Assembly: GCA_024641335.1 (NCBI GenBank)
Contig: JAHEDG010000015.1
Span: 1 to 57,193 of the forward strand
DNA from: Candidatus Zixiibacteriota bacterium
Lineage (GTDB): Bacteria; Zixibacteria; MSB-5A5; UBA10806
Length of the DNA: 57,193 nucleotides
Reading direction: 5' to 3'
Shown here: in pieces, positions 43,245 to 53,228 of the stretch
Numbering within the stretch: position 1 is the stretch's first letter
How the letters are laid out: every line of letters begins with the position of its first letter
Program-made: the position numbers and the translations under genes
Notes under the pieces: model-generated
The model's database searches: none
Told to the model about the DNA's origin: nothing
What the model saw: only the letters and a program-made list of their open reading frames with translations

Positions 43245-46200
43245 ATGAAAACCCCGCTGATTATCGCGGCGGCAATAATGATCGTCCTGGGATCGCTAAC
43301 GGTTCCTTCCGGTTTTTCCGTTGCCGGAACAGTTTTCGATAACGATATCGAAATTCTGGAATCTGATCAGTTCGGTGTTACCCTGCGATATTCTGTTCCC
43401 GATCCGGTTTTCGAGCAATTGGATATCGATCGGAAAGAACTATATAAAATGAATATTCCCGGAACAGCGATGATTCGGGAGAACGGCCGTGTGTCCATTC
43501 CGGTTAAGATGGTTCCCATAGGGCTGCCTCCACTGGCCGTCCCCGGAATCAAAATAGTAGGCCGGGAGTTTTATCAATCCCCATTTAAGAAGATCGCTCC
43601 ATTTTTCTCCGAATCCACTGAAGACGATTTCCGGGCGGCCTTTTCTTCGCCGCTGGCTGAAAATCCGAAGATACCGTCATCGGCGCCGTATGTCGTATCG
43701 CTCGATAATATCCGGGGATTGAATGTCGCCAGGATTGGGATTCCAGCGGCAGACTATTCCGAAAATCCTCAAAACCTTTCTATTCTGAAATCCATTACTC
43801 TGAGGATTGACTTTGAAAATGCCCGGCCGGATATTTCAGTCGGTTTCAGGAATCCTGGGAATAGTTTTAATAAAATATTCCGAAAAGTTATCGCCAATTA
43901 CGACGCGGCCTCCGAATGGTTTATGGCCAGGGAAAGCGAATCGTTGAGCCTGGCGACCACCTCTTCGCCTTTCGATTCGGCCGTGACCTGGATTAGAATG
44001 GAAATATCGTCCGAGGGTGTTTATAAATTCGGCTGGCTGGAATTCAGATCTGTAGATATCGATCCCTTGAGTATCGATCCAGACCGGATCAGGATTTTCA
44101 ATGGCGGCGGAAGAGAATTGCCGGTGCTGAATTCCGATCCGAGACCGCAATTGACGGAAATCCCGCTGGAAGTTATGGGCGGTTCCGATGGTCAGTTTGA
44201 TAACGGCGATTATATTGTTTTTTACGCCGATGCTGTCGATGGCTGGGAGTATTCCGATATTCTGAATGAATTCTCTCATTATAGAAATCACTACACCTCC
44301 AAAAACGTTTATTGGATCGCCCTGGACGGCGATTTCGCCGACCCGCCGAAAAGATTCACTGCAGTTGACGGTTCTCCGGACGGTTCTTTCGATTTATCTG
44401 TCGATTCATATACCGCTATAACCCACAAAGAGGTCGAGTGGATATTCTGGAGGATATCACCGACTGCCGGCATTCATGACGTGTTTGACTGGTACTGGGA
44501 CTATCGCAAGGTATTTACCACCTCGATACAGTTGTTTGATGTCGTGCCCGGAGGACAATCCAAAGTGATTATCAGGCACAGAAGCGGAACCCCTTATCTG
44601 ACTATCAATAGTTCAAGTCCTTTGGCCCCGACCCCTGTTTCGCTGTTCTCAACCTATTCGACCGCCGATCTGTCGAGCGGGCTCAACAATCTGCAGTTAA
44701 ACTCCACTCGGGATTTCTATCTCGATTACATAAGCGTTTATTATCCGAGATGGCTGCGGCTTATCGACGGTGTTATGCGCTTCGCCCAGCCGGATACGTT
44801 CGGCGTCATAGAATATAATCTGACTTCGGTTCCGTCGGCTTTCATGCTGTTGGATATCACCGATGTGAGCAATCCGGTTAAAATAACCGGAGGGCAGTTG
44901 AATGCCGGCGACCTCGTATTTCATAACCAAGCCGATTCAAGTTCGCGCAAACAATTTTATATTTCCACCCTGGATAGAATGAAAAGCCCGGGAGCTTTGG
45001 CTTTGGTTCAGCATGACGATCTTCGGGATATATCCTCTTCGAATAACAGAGCGGATGAAATTATAATAACATACGATGGTTTCTACGATCAGGCGGCCAG
45101 GCTGGCTGAGCACAGAACACGCGAATATAATATAACGGTCCGGGTGGTCAAAATCTCCGATATTTATAATCAGTTCTCCTGGGGGCTGACCGATGCTGTA
45201 GCCATCCGCGATTTCCTCAAATATGCCTACGAAAACTGGCCAGCCCCGGCCCCGACATTCGCTCTGCTTTTGGGTGACGGCCACTATGATTATCGCGGCA
45301 ATCTCGGGAATTTCCCTTACTTTATCCCGCCGTTTGAAAATACTACCTATATGACCGACGAGCATTTCATTTATTTCGGCGCGGAAGGCCGTCTCGATTC
45401 CGATCTCAACGGCGCTCCCGATATGATGATCGGACGTATCCCGGCCAATTCTGTTCGAGACGCAACGGAAATGATCGATAAAATAATCGCTTATGACAGT
45501 GATCCCGATCTCGGCATGTGGAGAAACAGAGTGGTTGTTGTAGCCGACGACAATATCACTCCTCGGGGCAACGGCGAAACCATTCATACCACTCAGGCAG
45601 AGACTCTAAGCAATCTTCATGTTCCCCGGAGCTTCGATGTGGCCAAGATCTACCTGGTCGAATATCCCATGCGCGCCGGATTCGAAAAACCCGAAGCGCG
45701 CGAAGCTCTCCTGGGGGCGTTTAATCAGGGTTCGATCTTGATAAATTATATTGGACATGGAAGCCCCGGATTGTGGGCCGATGAACATATCTTCAGAAAA
45801 GCCGAGGATATACCCCGTCTTCTTAATGGCAAAAGATTGCCGCTGATCTTTACCGCTTCCTGTTCGATAGGTTTTTTCGATGACCCCACAGTCGAGAGTT
45901 TCGGCGAAGATCTGATCAGAAACGGCCGGCGAGGCGCCGTGGCGGTTATTTCCGCTACCAGAGCTGTTTATTCTCAACCGAACGCCGCCTTCAACTATCT
46001 GGTGTTTGACCAGATTCTGGGAAATGATTCGATCGGAATAGGCGAGGCGATGTATATCGCCAAATTTCTCCGTGACGGACCCGGAGATCCGACACCTACC
46101 AACGACAGGCTTTACGTGCTCTTCGGCGATCCGTCGCAGATTCTTCAGTTTCCAAAATTCGATATACGTTTTACCTCGCGTCCTGATTCACTCGCGGCCT

Positions 46201-47249
46201 TGAGCCTGAATAGTGTCGGCGGGGAGATCACCGACAGTAATGGCAATCTCATGAGTGATTTCAACGGAACCGCGATCATTACCGTAAAAGACGGTACTAT
46301 CAATAGATCAGTAGTGCTTAGAGATAGACAGAGCAACCCGCTTCCCGGCTCGAACAATACGATCAGCTTTCTGTCGCCCGGAGCGACGATCTTCGTAGGC
46401 CCTGTGGACGTAGTCAACGGCAGGTTTTCCAGTCAGTTTTTTGTGCCTAAGGATGTCTCCTATGGCAGCCAGGGGGCCAGGATTTATGCCTACGGCGAGA
46501 ACGGCGAATATGACGGGATCGGCGTAGTGGATTCCATCCTGATATCGGGCGCTATCCCGACCGTTGTCGATTCTACCGGACCGGGTATCGTCCTGCTGGC
46601 CGACGGGCGGGAGTTCGATCCGGGAATCACCCTGGTTCATTCGGGGTTTACTCTCTCCGCGCGAGTTTCGGACGAGCATGGAGTAAATATTACCGGGCAG
46701 CTCGGACACGGTATCGTGCTCAAGGTCGATAACGGCGAACTTTATGAGGCCGACGCCACCGGCTATTTCCGATATAACAGGGGTGAATTTACCGGCGGGA
46801 CGATGGAATTGACTATGCCGTCGCTGCCCCAGGGCGAACATGAAATTTCAATCAAAGCCTGGGATAATTTTAACAATTCCACTCTGGTTACCAAGACAAT
46901 CGAGGTGGTATCGTCGGAAAACCTGCGGCTTTCCGAGGTCATGAATTACCCGAATCCCATAAGATCGGGTATGGCCTCTACCTCGTTTCAATATTGCCTG
47001 AATAATGATGTCGACCGGATAAGTATCGGAATTTTCACCGTGTCGGGCAGAAAAATAAAGACTATCGATATCTCATCACCGGATTTGACTCAGATCGGCT
47101 GCCATCAGATCCCCTGGAACATAAGGGACGGTGACGGCTATGAATTGGCGAATGGAGTTTACATTTTCAAGATTTCGGCCTACGGACAAAATCCTGATGG
47201 CGGAAAGGCTAAAACGGAGCAAACGAAAAAACTGGCGATATTGCGGTAA
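43245..47249 (+). CDS. porU: PorU-type gingipain-family (C25) T9SS sortase
   Basis: A 1334-residue exported cysteine peptidase. After a signal peptide (PLIIAAAIMIVLGSLTVPSGFSVAG) and a long N-terminal beta region comes the C25 domain (about 640-970): ADEIIITYDGFYDQAARLAE, LLLGDGHYDYRG, FIYFGAEGR, DMMIGRIPANS, the catalytic His838 in NYIGHGSPGLW and Cys873 in TASCSIGFF. Immunoglobulin-like beta domains follow, then a C-terminal sorting-type domain from about residue 1233 (MNYPNPIRSG, YELANGVYIFKI). In T9SS, PorU removes the C-terminal signal of cargo and links it to a surface anchor. A gene for a PorV-type partner follows. GAGGAGG precedes the ATG. A stand-alone secreted C25 protease is the alternative. 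Confidence 0.87.
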   Translation: MKTPLIIAAAIMIVLGSLTVPSGFSVAGTVFDNDIEILESDQFGVTLRYSVPDPVFEQLDIDRKELYKMNIPGTAMIRENGRVSIPVKMVPIGLPPLAVPGIKIVGREFYQSPFKKIAPFFSESTEDDFRAAFSSPLAENPKIPSSAPYVVSLDNIRGLNVARIGIPAADYSENPQNLSILKSITLRIDFENARPDISVGFRNPGNSFNKIFRKVIANYDAASEWFMARESESLSLATTSSPFDSAVTWIRMEISSEGVYKFGWLEFRSVDIDPLSIDPDRIRIFNGGGRELPVLNSDPRPQLTEIPLEVMGGSDGQFDNGDYIVFYADAVDGWEYSDILNEFSHYRNHYTSKNVYWIALDGDFADPPKRFTAVDGSPDGSFDLSVDSYTAITHKEVEWIFWRISPTAGIHDVFDWYWDYRKVFTTSIQLFDVVPGGQSKVIIRHRSGTPYLTINSSSPLAPTPVSLFSTYSTADLSSGLNNLQLNSTRDFYLDYISVYYPRWLRLIDGVMRFAQPDTFGVIEYNLTSVPSAFMLLDITDVSNPVKITGGQLNAGDLVFHNQADSSSRKQFYISTLDRMKSPGALALVQHDDLRDISSSNNRADEIIITYDGFYDQAARLAEHRTREYNITVRVVKISDIYNQFSWGLTDAVAIRDFLKYAYENWPAPAPTFALLLGDGHYDYRGNLGNFPYFIPPFENTTYMTDEHFIYFGAEGRLDSDLNGAPDMMIGRIPANSVRDATEMIDKIIAYDSDPDLGMWRNRVVVVADDNITPRGNGETIHTTQAETLSNLHVPRSFDVAKIYLVEYPMRAGFEKPEAREALLGAFNQGSILINYIGHGSPGLWADEHIFRKAEDIPRLLNGKRLPLIFTASCSIGFFDDPTVESFGEDLIRNGRRGAVAVISATRAVYSQPNAAFNYLVFDQILGNDSIGIGEAMYIAKFLRDGPGDPTPTNDRLYVLFGDPSQILQFPKFDIRFTSRPDSLAALSLNSVGGEITDSNGNLMSDFNGTAIITVKDGTINRSVVLRDRQSNPLPGSNNTISFLSPGATIFVGPVDVVNGRFSSQFFVPKDVSYGSQGARIYAYGENGEYDGIGVVDSILISGAIPTVVDSTGPGIVLLADGREFDPGITLVHSGFTLSARVSDEHGVNITGQLGHGIVLKVDNGELYEADATGYFRYNRGEFTGGTMELTMPSLPQGEHEISIKAWDNFNNSTLVTKTIEVVSSENLRLSEVMNYPNPIRSGMASTSFQYCLNNDVDRISIGIFTVSGRKIKTIDISSPDLTQIGCHQIPWNIRDGDGYELANGVYIFKISAYGQNPDGGKAKTEQTKKLAILR

Positions 47250-47307
47250 GATATTCAGCTTGACCGACCGACAATATGTATGATAGTTTTTTCATTATGG
47301 AGGAAAA

Positions 47308-49887
47308 ATGAGGCCGTATAAATTAGCGATTTTATTCATGTTAATCCTATCTTCAGGGGCCGCCGCTCAGGTTTCCCAGACCGCGGTGCAGTTTTTGCTC
47401 ATCGCGCCGGGCGCTCGGGCCGGCGGTATGGGCGAAACCTTTGTCGCTGTCTCCGACGACGCCACGGCGGTGCATTGGAATCCCGCAGGCCTGGGACGGT
47501 ACCCGCTCACCGGCAGCTGGTTAGAGTACAAGACCGCCCGGGAAGATACTGTCGACGCTACAGTCCTGGTCAAAAACAACCTGCCCGAGGTGAATTTCAA
47601 TCAGTATGATATCTGGGGTTTGGTTGACGGTAATCTGGGGCGCTGGGACGGCGAAAAGTGGGTGTTCGGTACCTCGCAAATTCTGGGTGAAGGATCAAGC
47701 CTCGAATCGCTGGTTTTACGGTATACGGGACTGCCGGAAGAAGCCGCCGCCGGATATATCGACAGACTCTCCAGGTCTAATAACGAAATCACTCCGGAAT
47801 CTATAGATTCGATGCAGGCGGCGATAACAGAAGTTCTACCTGAAGATTACCCGTACAAAGAAGATCTCGACTATGGATTCGAAAAACTCCACAGGGCTTA
47901 TTCCCGGCTGCGTATTAACACGAAAGGCTATCTGCTGATTAAAGCTGATATAGATAAAGCGGTTGTTTCCTCGCCGCTGGATCGGGAAACGCTCGATAAA
48001 TTAACCTTCGGATTCGACCGGGCCATATCTTCCAAAGGGGATCGACGCGTATGGATTCCATATAACCTGATCCTGCCGGAGAAAATCAACTGCCTCGGTT
48101 CGGATGATGAATTCGTTTATATCGGGGCTGACGGAGGCCTCTTCAAATTCGATCCGGCCAAATTCAGATGGTCGTCTTTCACCGCGGAAAACGACTCTCT
48201 GCCGTCGAATAACGTTACAGTTGTGGCTAAGGTGGGCCGCAGACTCATGTATATTGGTACAGATAAAGGCGTGGTCAGTTTTACCGGACGGCAGGTCAAA
48301 AAATTCCCCGCCGAGAGCAACGTACCGGTTGGCTTTATATCCAGTATTGCCGCGACCGGCGACCGTGACGCCTGGATTGTTTCGGATAACAATCTGTATC
48401 ACTATGACGGATCCGGCTGGTTTTCCTCCAAAGAAGATGAAATCTCCATCGGCGAAAATCTCGGAACTACAGTTAAGAAGTTCTACGGTCAGTTCGGCCA
48501 GGCCTGGTATGACAGGATTATGGGCCAGATAGCCGCCGCCAACGGCAACTCTATAGATACGGTCGAGGAAGGTCGCATCATACATTTGCCCTATAATCTC
48601 GGATTTAAAGGGGAGATAACCGATATCGGTGTCGATCCCCGCGGCGATCTATGGCTGGGAACTACCAAAGGTATAGTCTATCTGGGAAACGAGGGTTTCA
48701 GACAGTTCGGATATAAACTTTATACTGTTACCGAAGAGGGAGCGACCGCCGAAGAGGTTGCCGGGCAGTATATTCCCGATAAAAATCCTGCCAAAGTCGA
48801 GAAATTAGCGGAATTGATTACCGAATTCAATGGGTTGGAAAGCGAACAATTCGCTCCCGGCGCGGAAGTACTGGTATACGCTAATTCTCTCGGATCCGAG
48901 ATATACGCTGTCAATCCCGTATCTGCTGGTAAAGCGTTGATAGCCACCTCCTACGGAGTAGTGGAGTATGATAAAGGCAAATGGAGCAGAATGCATAATC
49001 TCGGCCTTTCCGACGCGAAAATCTCAGATATTTATGAGCGCGACGGGGAAATGTGGTTCAGCTCCGATGATAAAGTAACCGTGTACGCCGCCGCCCAGAA
49101 ACAGATTACTTTTATGCATTCGAACTATCTCGTTCAGTTGGCCGACGATCTCTATTATGATTACTTCTCTTTTGTTTATCCTACAAGCGAATGGGGTACT
49201 TTCGGGTTGGGAATTACATTCTTATCATACGGTAAACAGGAGAGAACCGATGAGTTCGGCAACTCTCTCGGATCGTTTTTCTCCTACGATATGGCCATGA
49301 CACTTTCCTATGGCACTCAGCTGGCCAAAGATATTTCAGGGGGAGTTTCGCTTCGCTATATCAATTCGCATCTGGCCGAAGTGGGAGCGGGTTCCGAACG
49401 GGGCAAAGGAACCGGCTATTCGCTGGCGGTTGACGCCGGTATTCTGTACGATTTGTCCCACCGACTGACTCTGGCCGCAACTGTGACTAACCTCGGCCCG
49501 GATATAGCCTATATCGATGCCGATCAGGCTGATCCTCTGCCGCGCAAACTGGCTTTCGGATTTAATTATAAACTGGTCGATTCTCCCTTCAATAAGGTGC
49601 TTATTCTCGGTGAGGCCGATAAACTTCTGGTCGATCTCAACGATGATATCACCACGGAGCTGGAAGAGATCATTCCTCATATTGGCCTGGAATACTGGTA
49701 TTCCAATTATGTCAGCTTGAGAACCGGTTATGTCTATGACGATAAGGGTGTTCAGAGATATCTGACACTCGGCGCTTCGTTGCAGTATACTAATTACAGG
49801 TTCGATTTCTCGTATATACCTGCCAGCAACGAAAAATACAATCGTCTGGGCAACACCATGCGATTCTCTATGAACGTGGGGTTCTGA
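47308..49887 (+). CDS. porV: PorV-like outer-membrane barrel interrupted by a beta-propeller
   Basis: An 859-residue outer-membrane protein. Residues 1-20 are a signal peptide. Residues 22-70 match the PorV/PorQ N-terminus: AVQFLLIAPGARAGGMGETFVAVSDDATAVHWNPAGLG. From about residue 85 to 600 a different domain intervenes, with two-component-regulator-propeller-type blades (NDSLPSNNVTVVAKVGRRLMYIGTDKGVV, FISSIAATGDRDAWIVSDNNLYHYDGSGW, ITDIGVDPRGDLWLGTTKGIV). From about 602 barrel strands resume (NYLVQLADDLYYDYFSFVYP) and end in RFSMNVGF. PorV proteins usually have about 400 residues. In T9SS, PorV binds cargo signals after export and passes them to PorU. GGAGGA precedes the ATG. Confidence 0.82.
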   Translation: MRPYKLAILFMLILSSGAAAQVSQTAVQFLLIAPGARAGGMGETFVAVSDDATAVHWNPAGLGRYPLTGSWLEYKTAREDTVDATVLVKNNLPEVNFNQYDIWGLVDGNLGRWDGEKWVFGTSQILGEGSSLESLVLRYTGLPEEAAAGYIDRLSRSNNEITPESIDSMQAAITEVLPEDYPYKEDLDYGFEKLHRAYSRLRINTKGYLLIKADIDKAVVSSPLDRETLDKLTFGFDRAISSKGDRRVWIPYNLILPEKINCLGSDDEFVYIGADGGLFKFDPAKFRWSSFTAENDSLPSNNVTVVAKVGRRLMYIGTDKGVVSFTGRQVKKFPAESNVPVGFISSIAATGDRDAWIVSDNNLYHYDGSGWFSSKEDEISIGENLGTTVKKFYGQFGQAWYDRIMGQIAAANGNSIDTVEEGRIIHLPYNLGFKGEITDIGVDPRGDLWLGTTKGIVYLGNEGFRQFGYKLYTVTEEGATAEEVAGQYIPDKNPAKVEKLAELITEFNGLESEQFAPGAEVLVYANSLGSEIYAVNPVSAGKALIATSYGVVEYDKGKWSRMHNLGLSDAKISDIYERDGEMWFSSDDKVTVYAAAQKQITFMHSNYLVQLADDLYYDYFSFVYPTSEWGTFGLGITFLSYGKQERTDEFGNSLGSFFSYDMAMTLSYGTQLAKDISGGVSLRYINSHLAEVGAGSERGKGTGYSLAVDAGILYDLSHRLTLAATVTNLGPDIAYIDADQADPLPRKLAFGFNYKLVDSPFNKVLILGEADKLLVDLNDDITTELEEIIPHIGLEYWYSNYVSLRTGYVYDDKGVQRYLTLGASLQYTNYRFDFSYIPASNEKYNRLGNTMRFSMNVGF

Positions 49888-49891
49888 TATT

Positions 49892-52800
49892 TTGATTTTA
49901 AAAAGATGGCGCGGGATTTTCCCTTTGGTTGTTTTGCTGGCCGCTCCCGCCGGTCGGGTTTCCGCCGAAAAAATGTATCGGCCGGTAAGAGTAGCTCCGA
50001 TAGAGGTTCCCCCGACGGATGGCGGCGCCAGTCCTGGTTTTAAATCGGATGTATCGCGGAAAAACCTGCTCGGACTTGAAAGGCCGGCGCCATTGGCTAT
50101 GCCCACCGCCAGGCACGGAATTCCCATCACCTCGACAACCGCGGTCGATACGCTGAATGTGCTGGTCTTGAAAATCGAGTTTCTGGCCGAAGTTCCTGAT
50201 AACCCCAGGACCACCGGAGACGGTACTTTCGATATGCGGAGCTTCGATCAGTTCTATAGTGACGAAAACCACTACATCGATCCCGCTCCGCATGGAAACG
50301 GCTATTTCAATTCCCACATGGAGGCTTTGCGCCGCTACTGGTATTTTGTATCTGATAAAAAACTGGATTTGAGCTGGGATATATACCCCCAGCAGGAAAC
50401 ACTGGCTTTTCAGCTTCCTGTCTCTATGTCATATTATGGGCCTCAGGGCCATTGGCCGGGCACGGACAATATCGCCGATCGTTTGGGCTATTTCTTCATC
50501 GACGCTATCCATCTGGCCGATTCGCTGGCTCCCCAGATAGATTTTTCCAGCTATCAATCGATAATTCTCTTTCACGCCGGCTCTGATCAGCAAAACAATA
50601 TCGCTTTCATCAATGATACTCCCGATGATTTCTTCACCGGATTTCTTATCCTGTCCGAGCCGCTTTTCGTGGATAACGGACTGGCCACCGTTCAGGAAGG
50701 GTTGATCATGCCGGAGACCGCTACCCAGGACAACCGGGTGACCGCTCTCAACGCTGTCCTGGCTCATGAGTTCGGACATCAACTGGGATTGATCGATCTT
50801 TACAATACCTCGAATTTTATGACCCAGGTCGGTGATTTCGCGCTTATGGACAACAATGGTCTTTCGGTCGGAGTGCAGTTCCCCGATATAAGGCCCACAG
50901 TGGGCGGGACTCTGCCGGTATATCCATCGGCCTGGTCCAGAGCCTACCTCGGGTTCGATGTGCCGGCGCTGATCAGCGACAGCCTGAATGTCCCGATAAC
51001 CGCCGCGGCTCTTCATCATGACGATTCGGAAATTGTCAGAGTCCCGGTCACCGATTTCGAATATTTCCTGATTGAAAACCGTCAGGTCGACGCTGATACG
51101 CTTCCGTATAATTATCCGTTCGATAATATCCTTATAGGCGATTCCATTTCGGGCGTCATACTGGGACCAGGATATGCCTATTTCGAAGGGAACGATACCA
51201 TTCTAGTGTCCAATTCCGAATATGACAGACTTTTGCCGGGCAGCGGAATGCTTATCTGGCATGTCGACGAATACGTTGCTTATCAGGGTTTTCGGGATCC
51301 CAGCGGACAATTCAACAATTATCAAACCAATTCTCTCCAATGGAACAGCGCCAGACGATTCTTAACACTGGTGGAAGCCGACGGCATAATTGATTTCGGC
51401 GGCAACTATTATCGAGGTTACGGTTCCTATAGAGATTTTTTCCGGCCGGGAATTAGCACATCTATGACCCCATACACCAGACCTTCGTCGCGTTCGAATC
51501 TCGGCGCTGATTCGCATATTTTCGTCACCGATATCAGCGTCTCGGATACTCTGATGACCTGCGATATCGCTGTTGACTGGCTCCTGCCCGGCTGGCCGCG
51601 GATGAGTCATCCCGTGAGGAGATCTCACCCGCTGCTGATCGATCTCGATGACAACGATTCTCTGGAAGTTCTGGCGGCAGGAGATTCTGTCCTCCTGGCA
51701 TTTCGGTATAACGGCGGGGAATTCGTCCCCAATTCCGATTCAATCGGAATACGCTCCTTTGACGGAAGCGTACAGGTAATGCCCTGGGCGGTGGCGGCCT
51801 CCATAGACGCGGCCATTACCAATGGGCCGGTAGCGGCCGATCTGAATGGAGATAACATTCCCGAGATCGCCCTGGCTGATTCCGCCGGCTATCTCTATCT
51901 ATTCGAAAGTACCGATCTGGATTTTGACGGACGGCTGGATCCTGTAATCGGTTCGCCTGTCTTTATTCCTCCGAATCCTCAAGCATCCGGGCAGGCGATA
52001 GTTTCGCTGATGGCCGTCGATTTTGATTCATCTTCAGACGGTTCCGAACTGCTGGCAGTAGATAATAGCGGTAATATTCATATTATATCGTCGGATGGAG
52101 CGGATAATATAATCTATACTCAGGCGGAGATCAACTCAGCCGCCGCTTATACTGTCGATGGCAAAAACGTGATCGATATTTCCTATCACGGAAGCGGCGG
52201 CGCGTCTTTGTTTGTCACCCGCCTTAGCGCCGATTCCGGTTCCCTTGGCGTAGCTATCGAATTCTCCACCGGTATCGGTTCCGGTGCCTCCTGCTCAATA
52301 GTATCCACCGATATAAATAGAGACGGCGGGCTTCCGGAGCTGATTGCGATAGCCTCGAATAAAATTACTATGCTCGAATCCAATGGTTCTATAGCCTGGA
52401 CTGTCAATTCAGATTTCCAACTCGGTCTCCCGGCTCTCGGGGATATTAATTCCGATGGTTATACCGAATTGGTTGTCTGCGCCGGATCGTCCGTTCTGGC
52501 ATACAACCGTCAAGGTTTGCCGCTGACAGATTTCCCGATAAATCTCGGGCTGTATGATCTGGCCGATATCATAACGGCCCCGCCGGTATTAGCCGATATC
52601 GACGGTGATCAAAAGCCGGATATAATAGTCGGGCTGCCGTCCGGATCAGTATATGCCTTCAACTACAGAGGAGACAGGATAGGCGGCTTCCCTCTGCCCA
52701 GTTCCTTTGGAATTGAAAACGCCTGCGCCGCCGGTGATCTCGATAACGACGGCGATATCGATCTGGTCACAATCGAAGGATCGGGGATTGCCAGCGCCTG

Positions 52801-53197
52801 GGATATATCGTCAGCTTTCGTTGCCTTGAACGCCCCCTGGAGTATGTCCGGCGGAGGGCCGTCCTACAACAACTATCTTTCGACGTTCTATGAGAAACCG
52901 GTTATAGCCGCCGATCCACAGCTTCCCGAAAATTCCGTTTACAACTACCCCAATCCGGCGTCGAACTCCACGACTATCAGGTATTATCTGAACAGCTCCT
53001 CTGATGTCAGTATCGATATATATGATTTCATGGGCGAGCTGGTTCATTCGACGAATCTTCGGGGCCTGGCGCATATGGATAATGAATATGTCTGGAATTG
53101 CTCCGATATCGCTTCGGGCGTTTATTTTTGTCGGGTGGAAGCGGATAACGGTGTCGAACAAGAATGGAGAATGATAAAAATTGCCCTGGTTAAATAG
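49892..53197 (+). CDS. Secreted M6-type metalloprotease with FG-GAP-like repeats and T9SS sorting domain
   Basis: A 1101-residue exported protease. Signal peptide at 1-22 (FPLVVLLAAPAGRVSA). The zinc site is HEFGHQLGLID: His292, Glu293, His296 and a third ligand candidate Asp302, as in immune-inhibitor-A-like M6 proteases. MLIWHVDEYVA near residue 450 is the conserved second M6 element. From about 560 to 960 there are propeller repeats with DLNGDNIPEIALAD, DINSDGYTELVVCAG, DIDGDQKPDIIVGLP and DLDNDGDIDLV, which are calcium-binding FG-GAP/VCBS-like. The C-terminal 85 residues hold NYPNPASNSTT and DIASGVYFCRVEADNG, a T9SS sorting domain. The start is TTG 49892, four nt after the porV stop, with only a weak ribosome site. 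Confidence 0.9.
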   Translation: MILKRWRGIFPLVVLLAAPAGRVSAEKMYRPVRVAPIEVPPTDGGASPGFKSDVSRKNLLGLERPAPLAMPTARHGIPITSTTAVDTLNVLVLKIEFLAEVPDNPRTTGDGTFDMRSFDQFYSDENHYIDPAPHGNGYFNSHMEALRRYWYFVSDKKLDLSWDIYPQQETLAFQLPVSMSYYGPQGHWPGTDNIADRLGYFFIDAIHLADSLAPQIDFSSYQSIILFHAGSDQQNNIAFINDTPDDFFTGFLILSEPLFVDNGLATVQEGLIMPETATQDNRVTALNAVLAHEFGHQLGLIDLYNTSNFMTQVGDFALMDNNGLSVGVQFPDIRPTVGGTLPVYPSAWSRAYLGFDVPALISDSLNVPITAAALHHDDSEIVRVPVTDFEYFLIENRQVDADTLPYNYPFDNILIGDSISGVILGPGYAYFEGNDTILVSNSEYDRLLPGSGMLIWHVDEYVAYQGFRDPSGQFNNYQTNSLQWNSARRFLTLVEADGIIDFGGNYYRGYGSYRDFFRPGISTSMTPYTRPSSRSNLGADSHIFVTDISVSDTLMTCDIAVDWLLPGWPRMSHPVRRSHPLLIDLDDNDSLEVLAAGDSVLLAFRYNGGEFVPNSDSIGIRSFDGSVQVMPWAVAASIDAAITNGPVAADLNGDNIPEIALADSAGYLYLFESTDLDFDGRLDPVIGSPVFIPPNPQASGQAIVSLMAVDFDSSSDGSELLAVDNSGNIHIISSDGADNIIYTQAEINSAAAYTVDGKNVIDISYHGSGGASLFVTRLSADSGSLGVAIEFSTGIGSGASCSIVSTDINRDGGLPELIAIASNKITMLESNGSIAWTVNSDFQLGLPALGDINSDGYTELVVCAGSSVLAYNRQGLPLTDFPINLGLYDLADIITAPPVLADIDGDQKPDIIVGLPSGSVYAFNYRGDRIGGFPLPSSFGIENACAAGDLDNDGDIDLVTIEGSGIASAWDISSAFVALNAPWSMSGGGPSYNNYLSTFYEKPVIAADPQLPENSVYNYPNPASNSTTIRYYLNSSSDVSIDIYDFMGELVHSTNLRGLAHMDNEYVWNCSDIASGVYFCRVEADNGVEQEWRMIKIALVK

Positions 53198-53228
53198 GGC
53201 GAGTTAATCTGTAAGGGAGGTTTCTGTC

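Noticed and set aside
49336-50214. 292-codon minus-strand open frame spanning porV and the M6 protease gene
   Set aside because: It crosses the boundary of two well-supported plus-strand genes and shows no domain or ribosome site.
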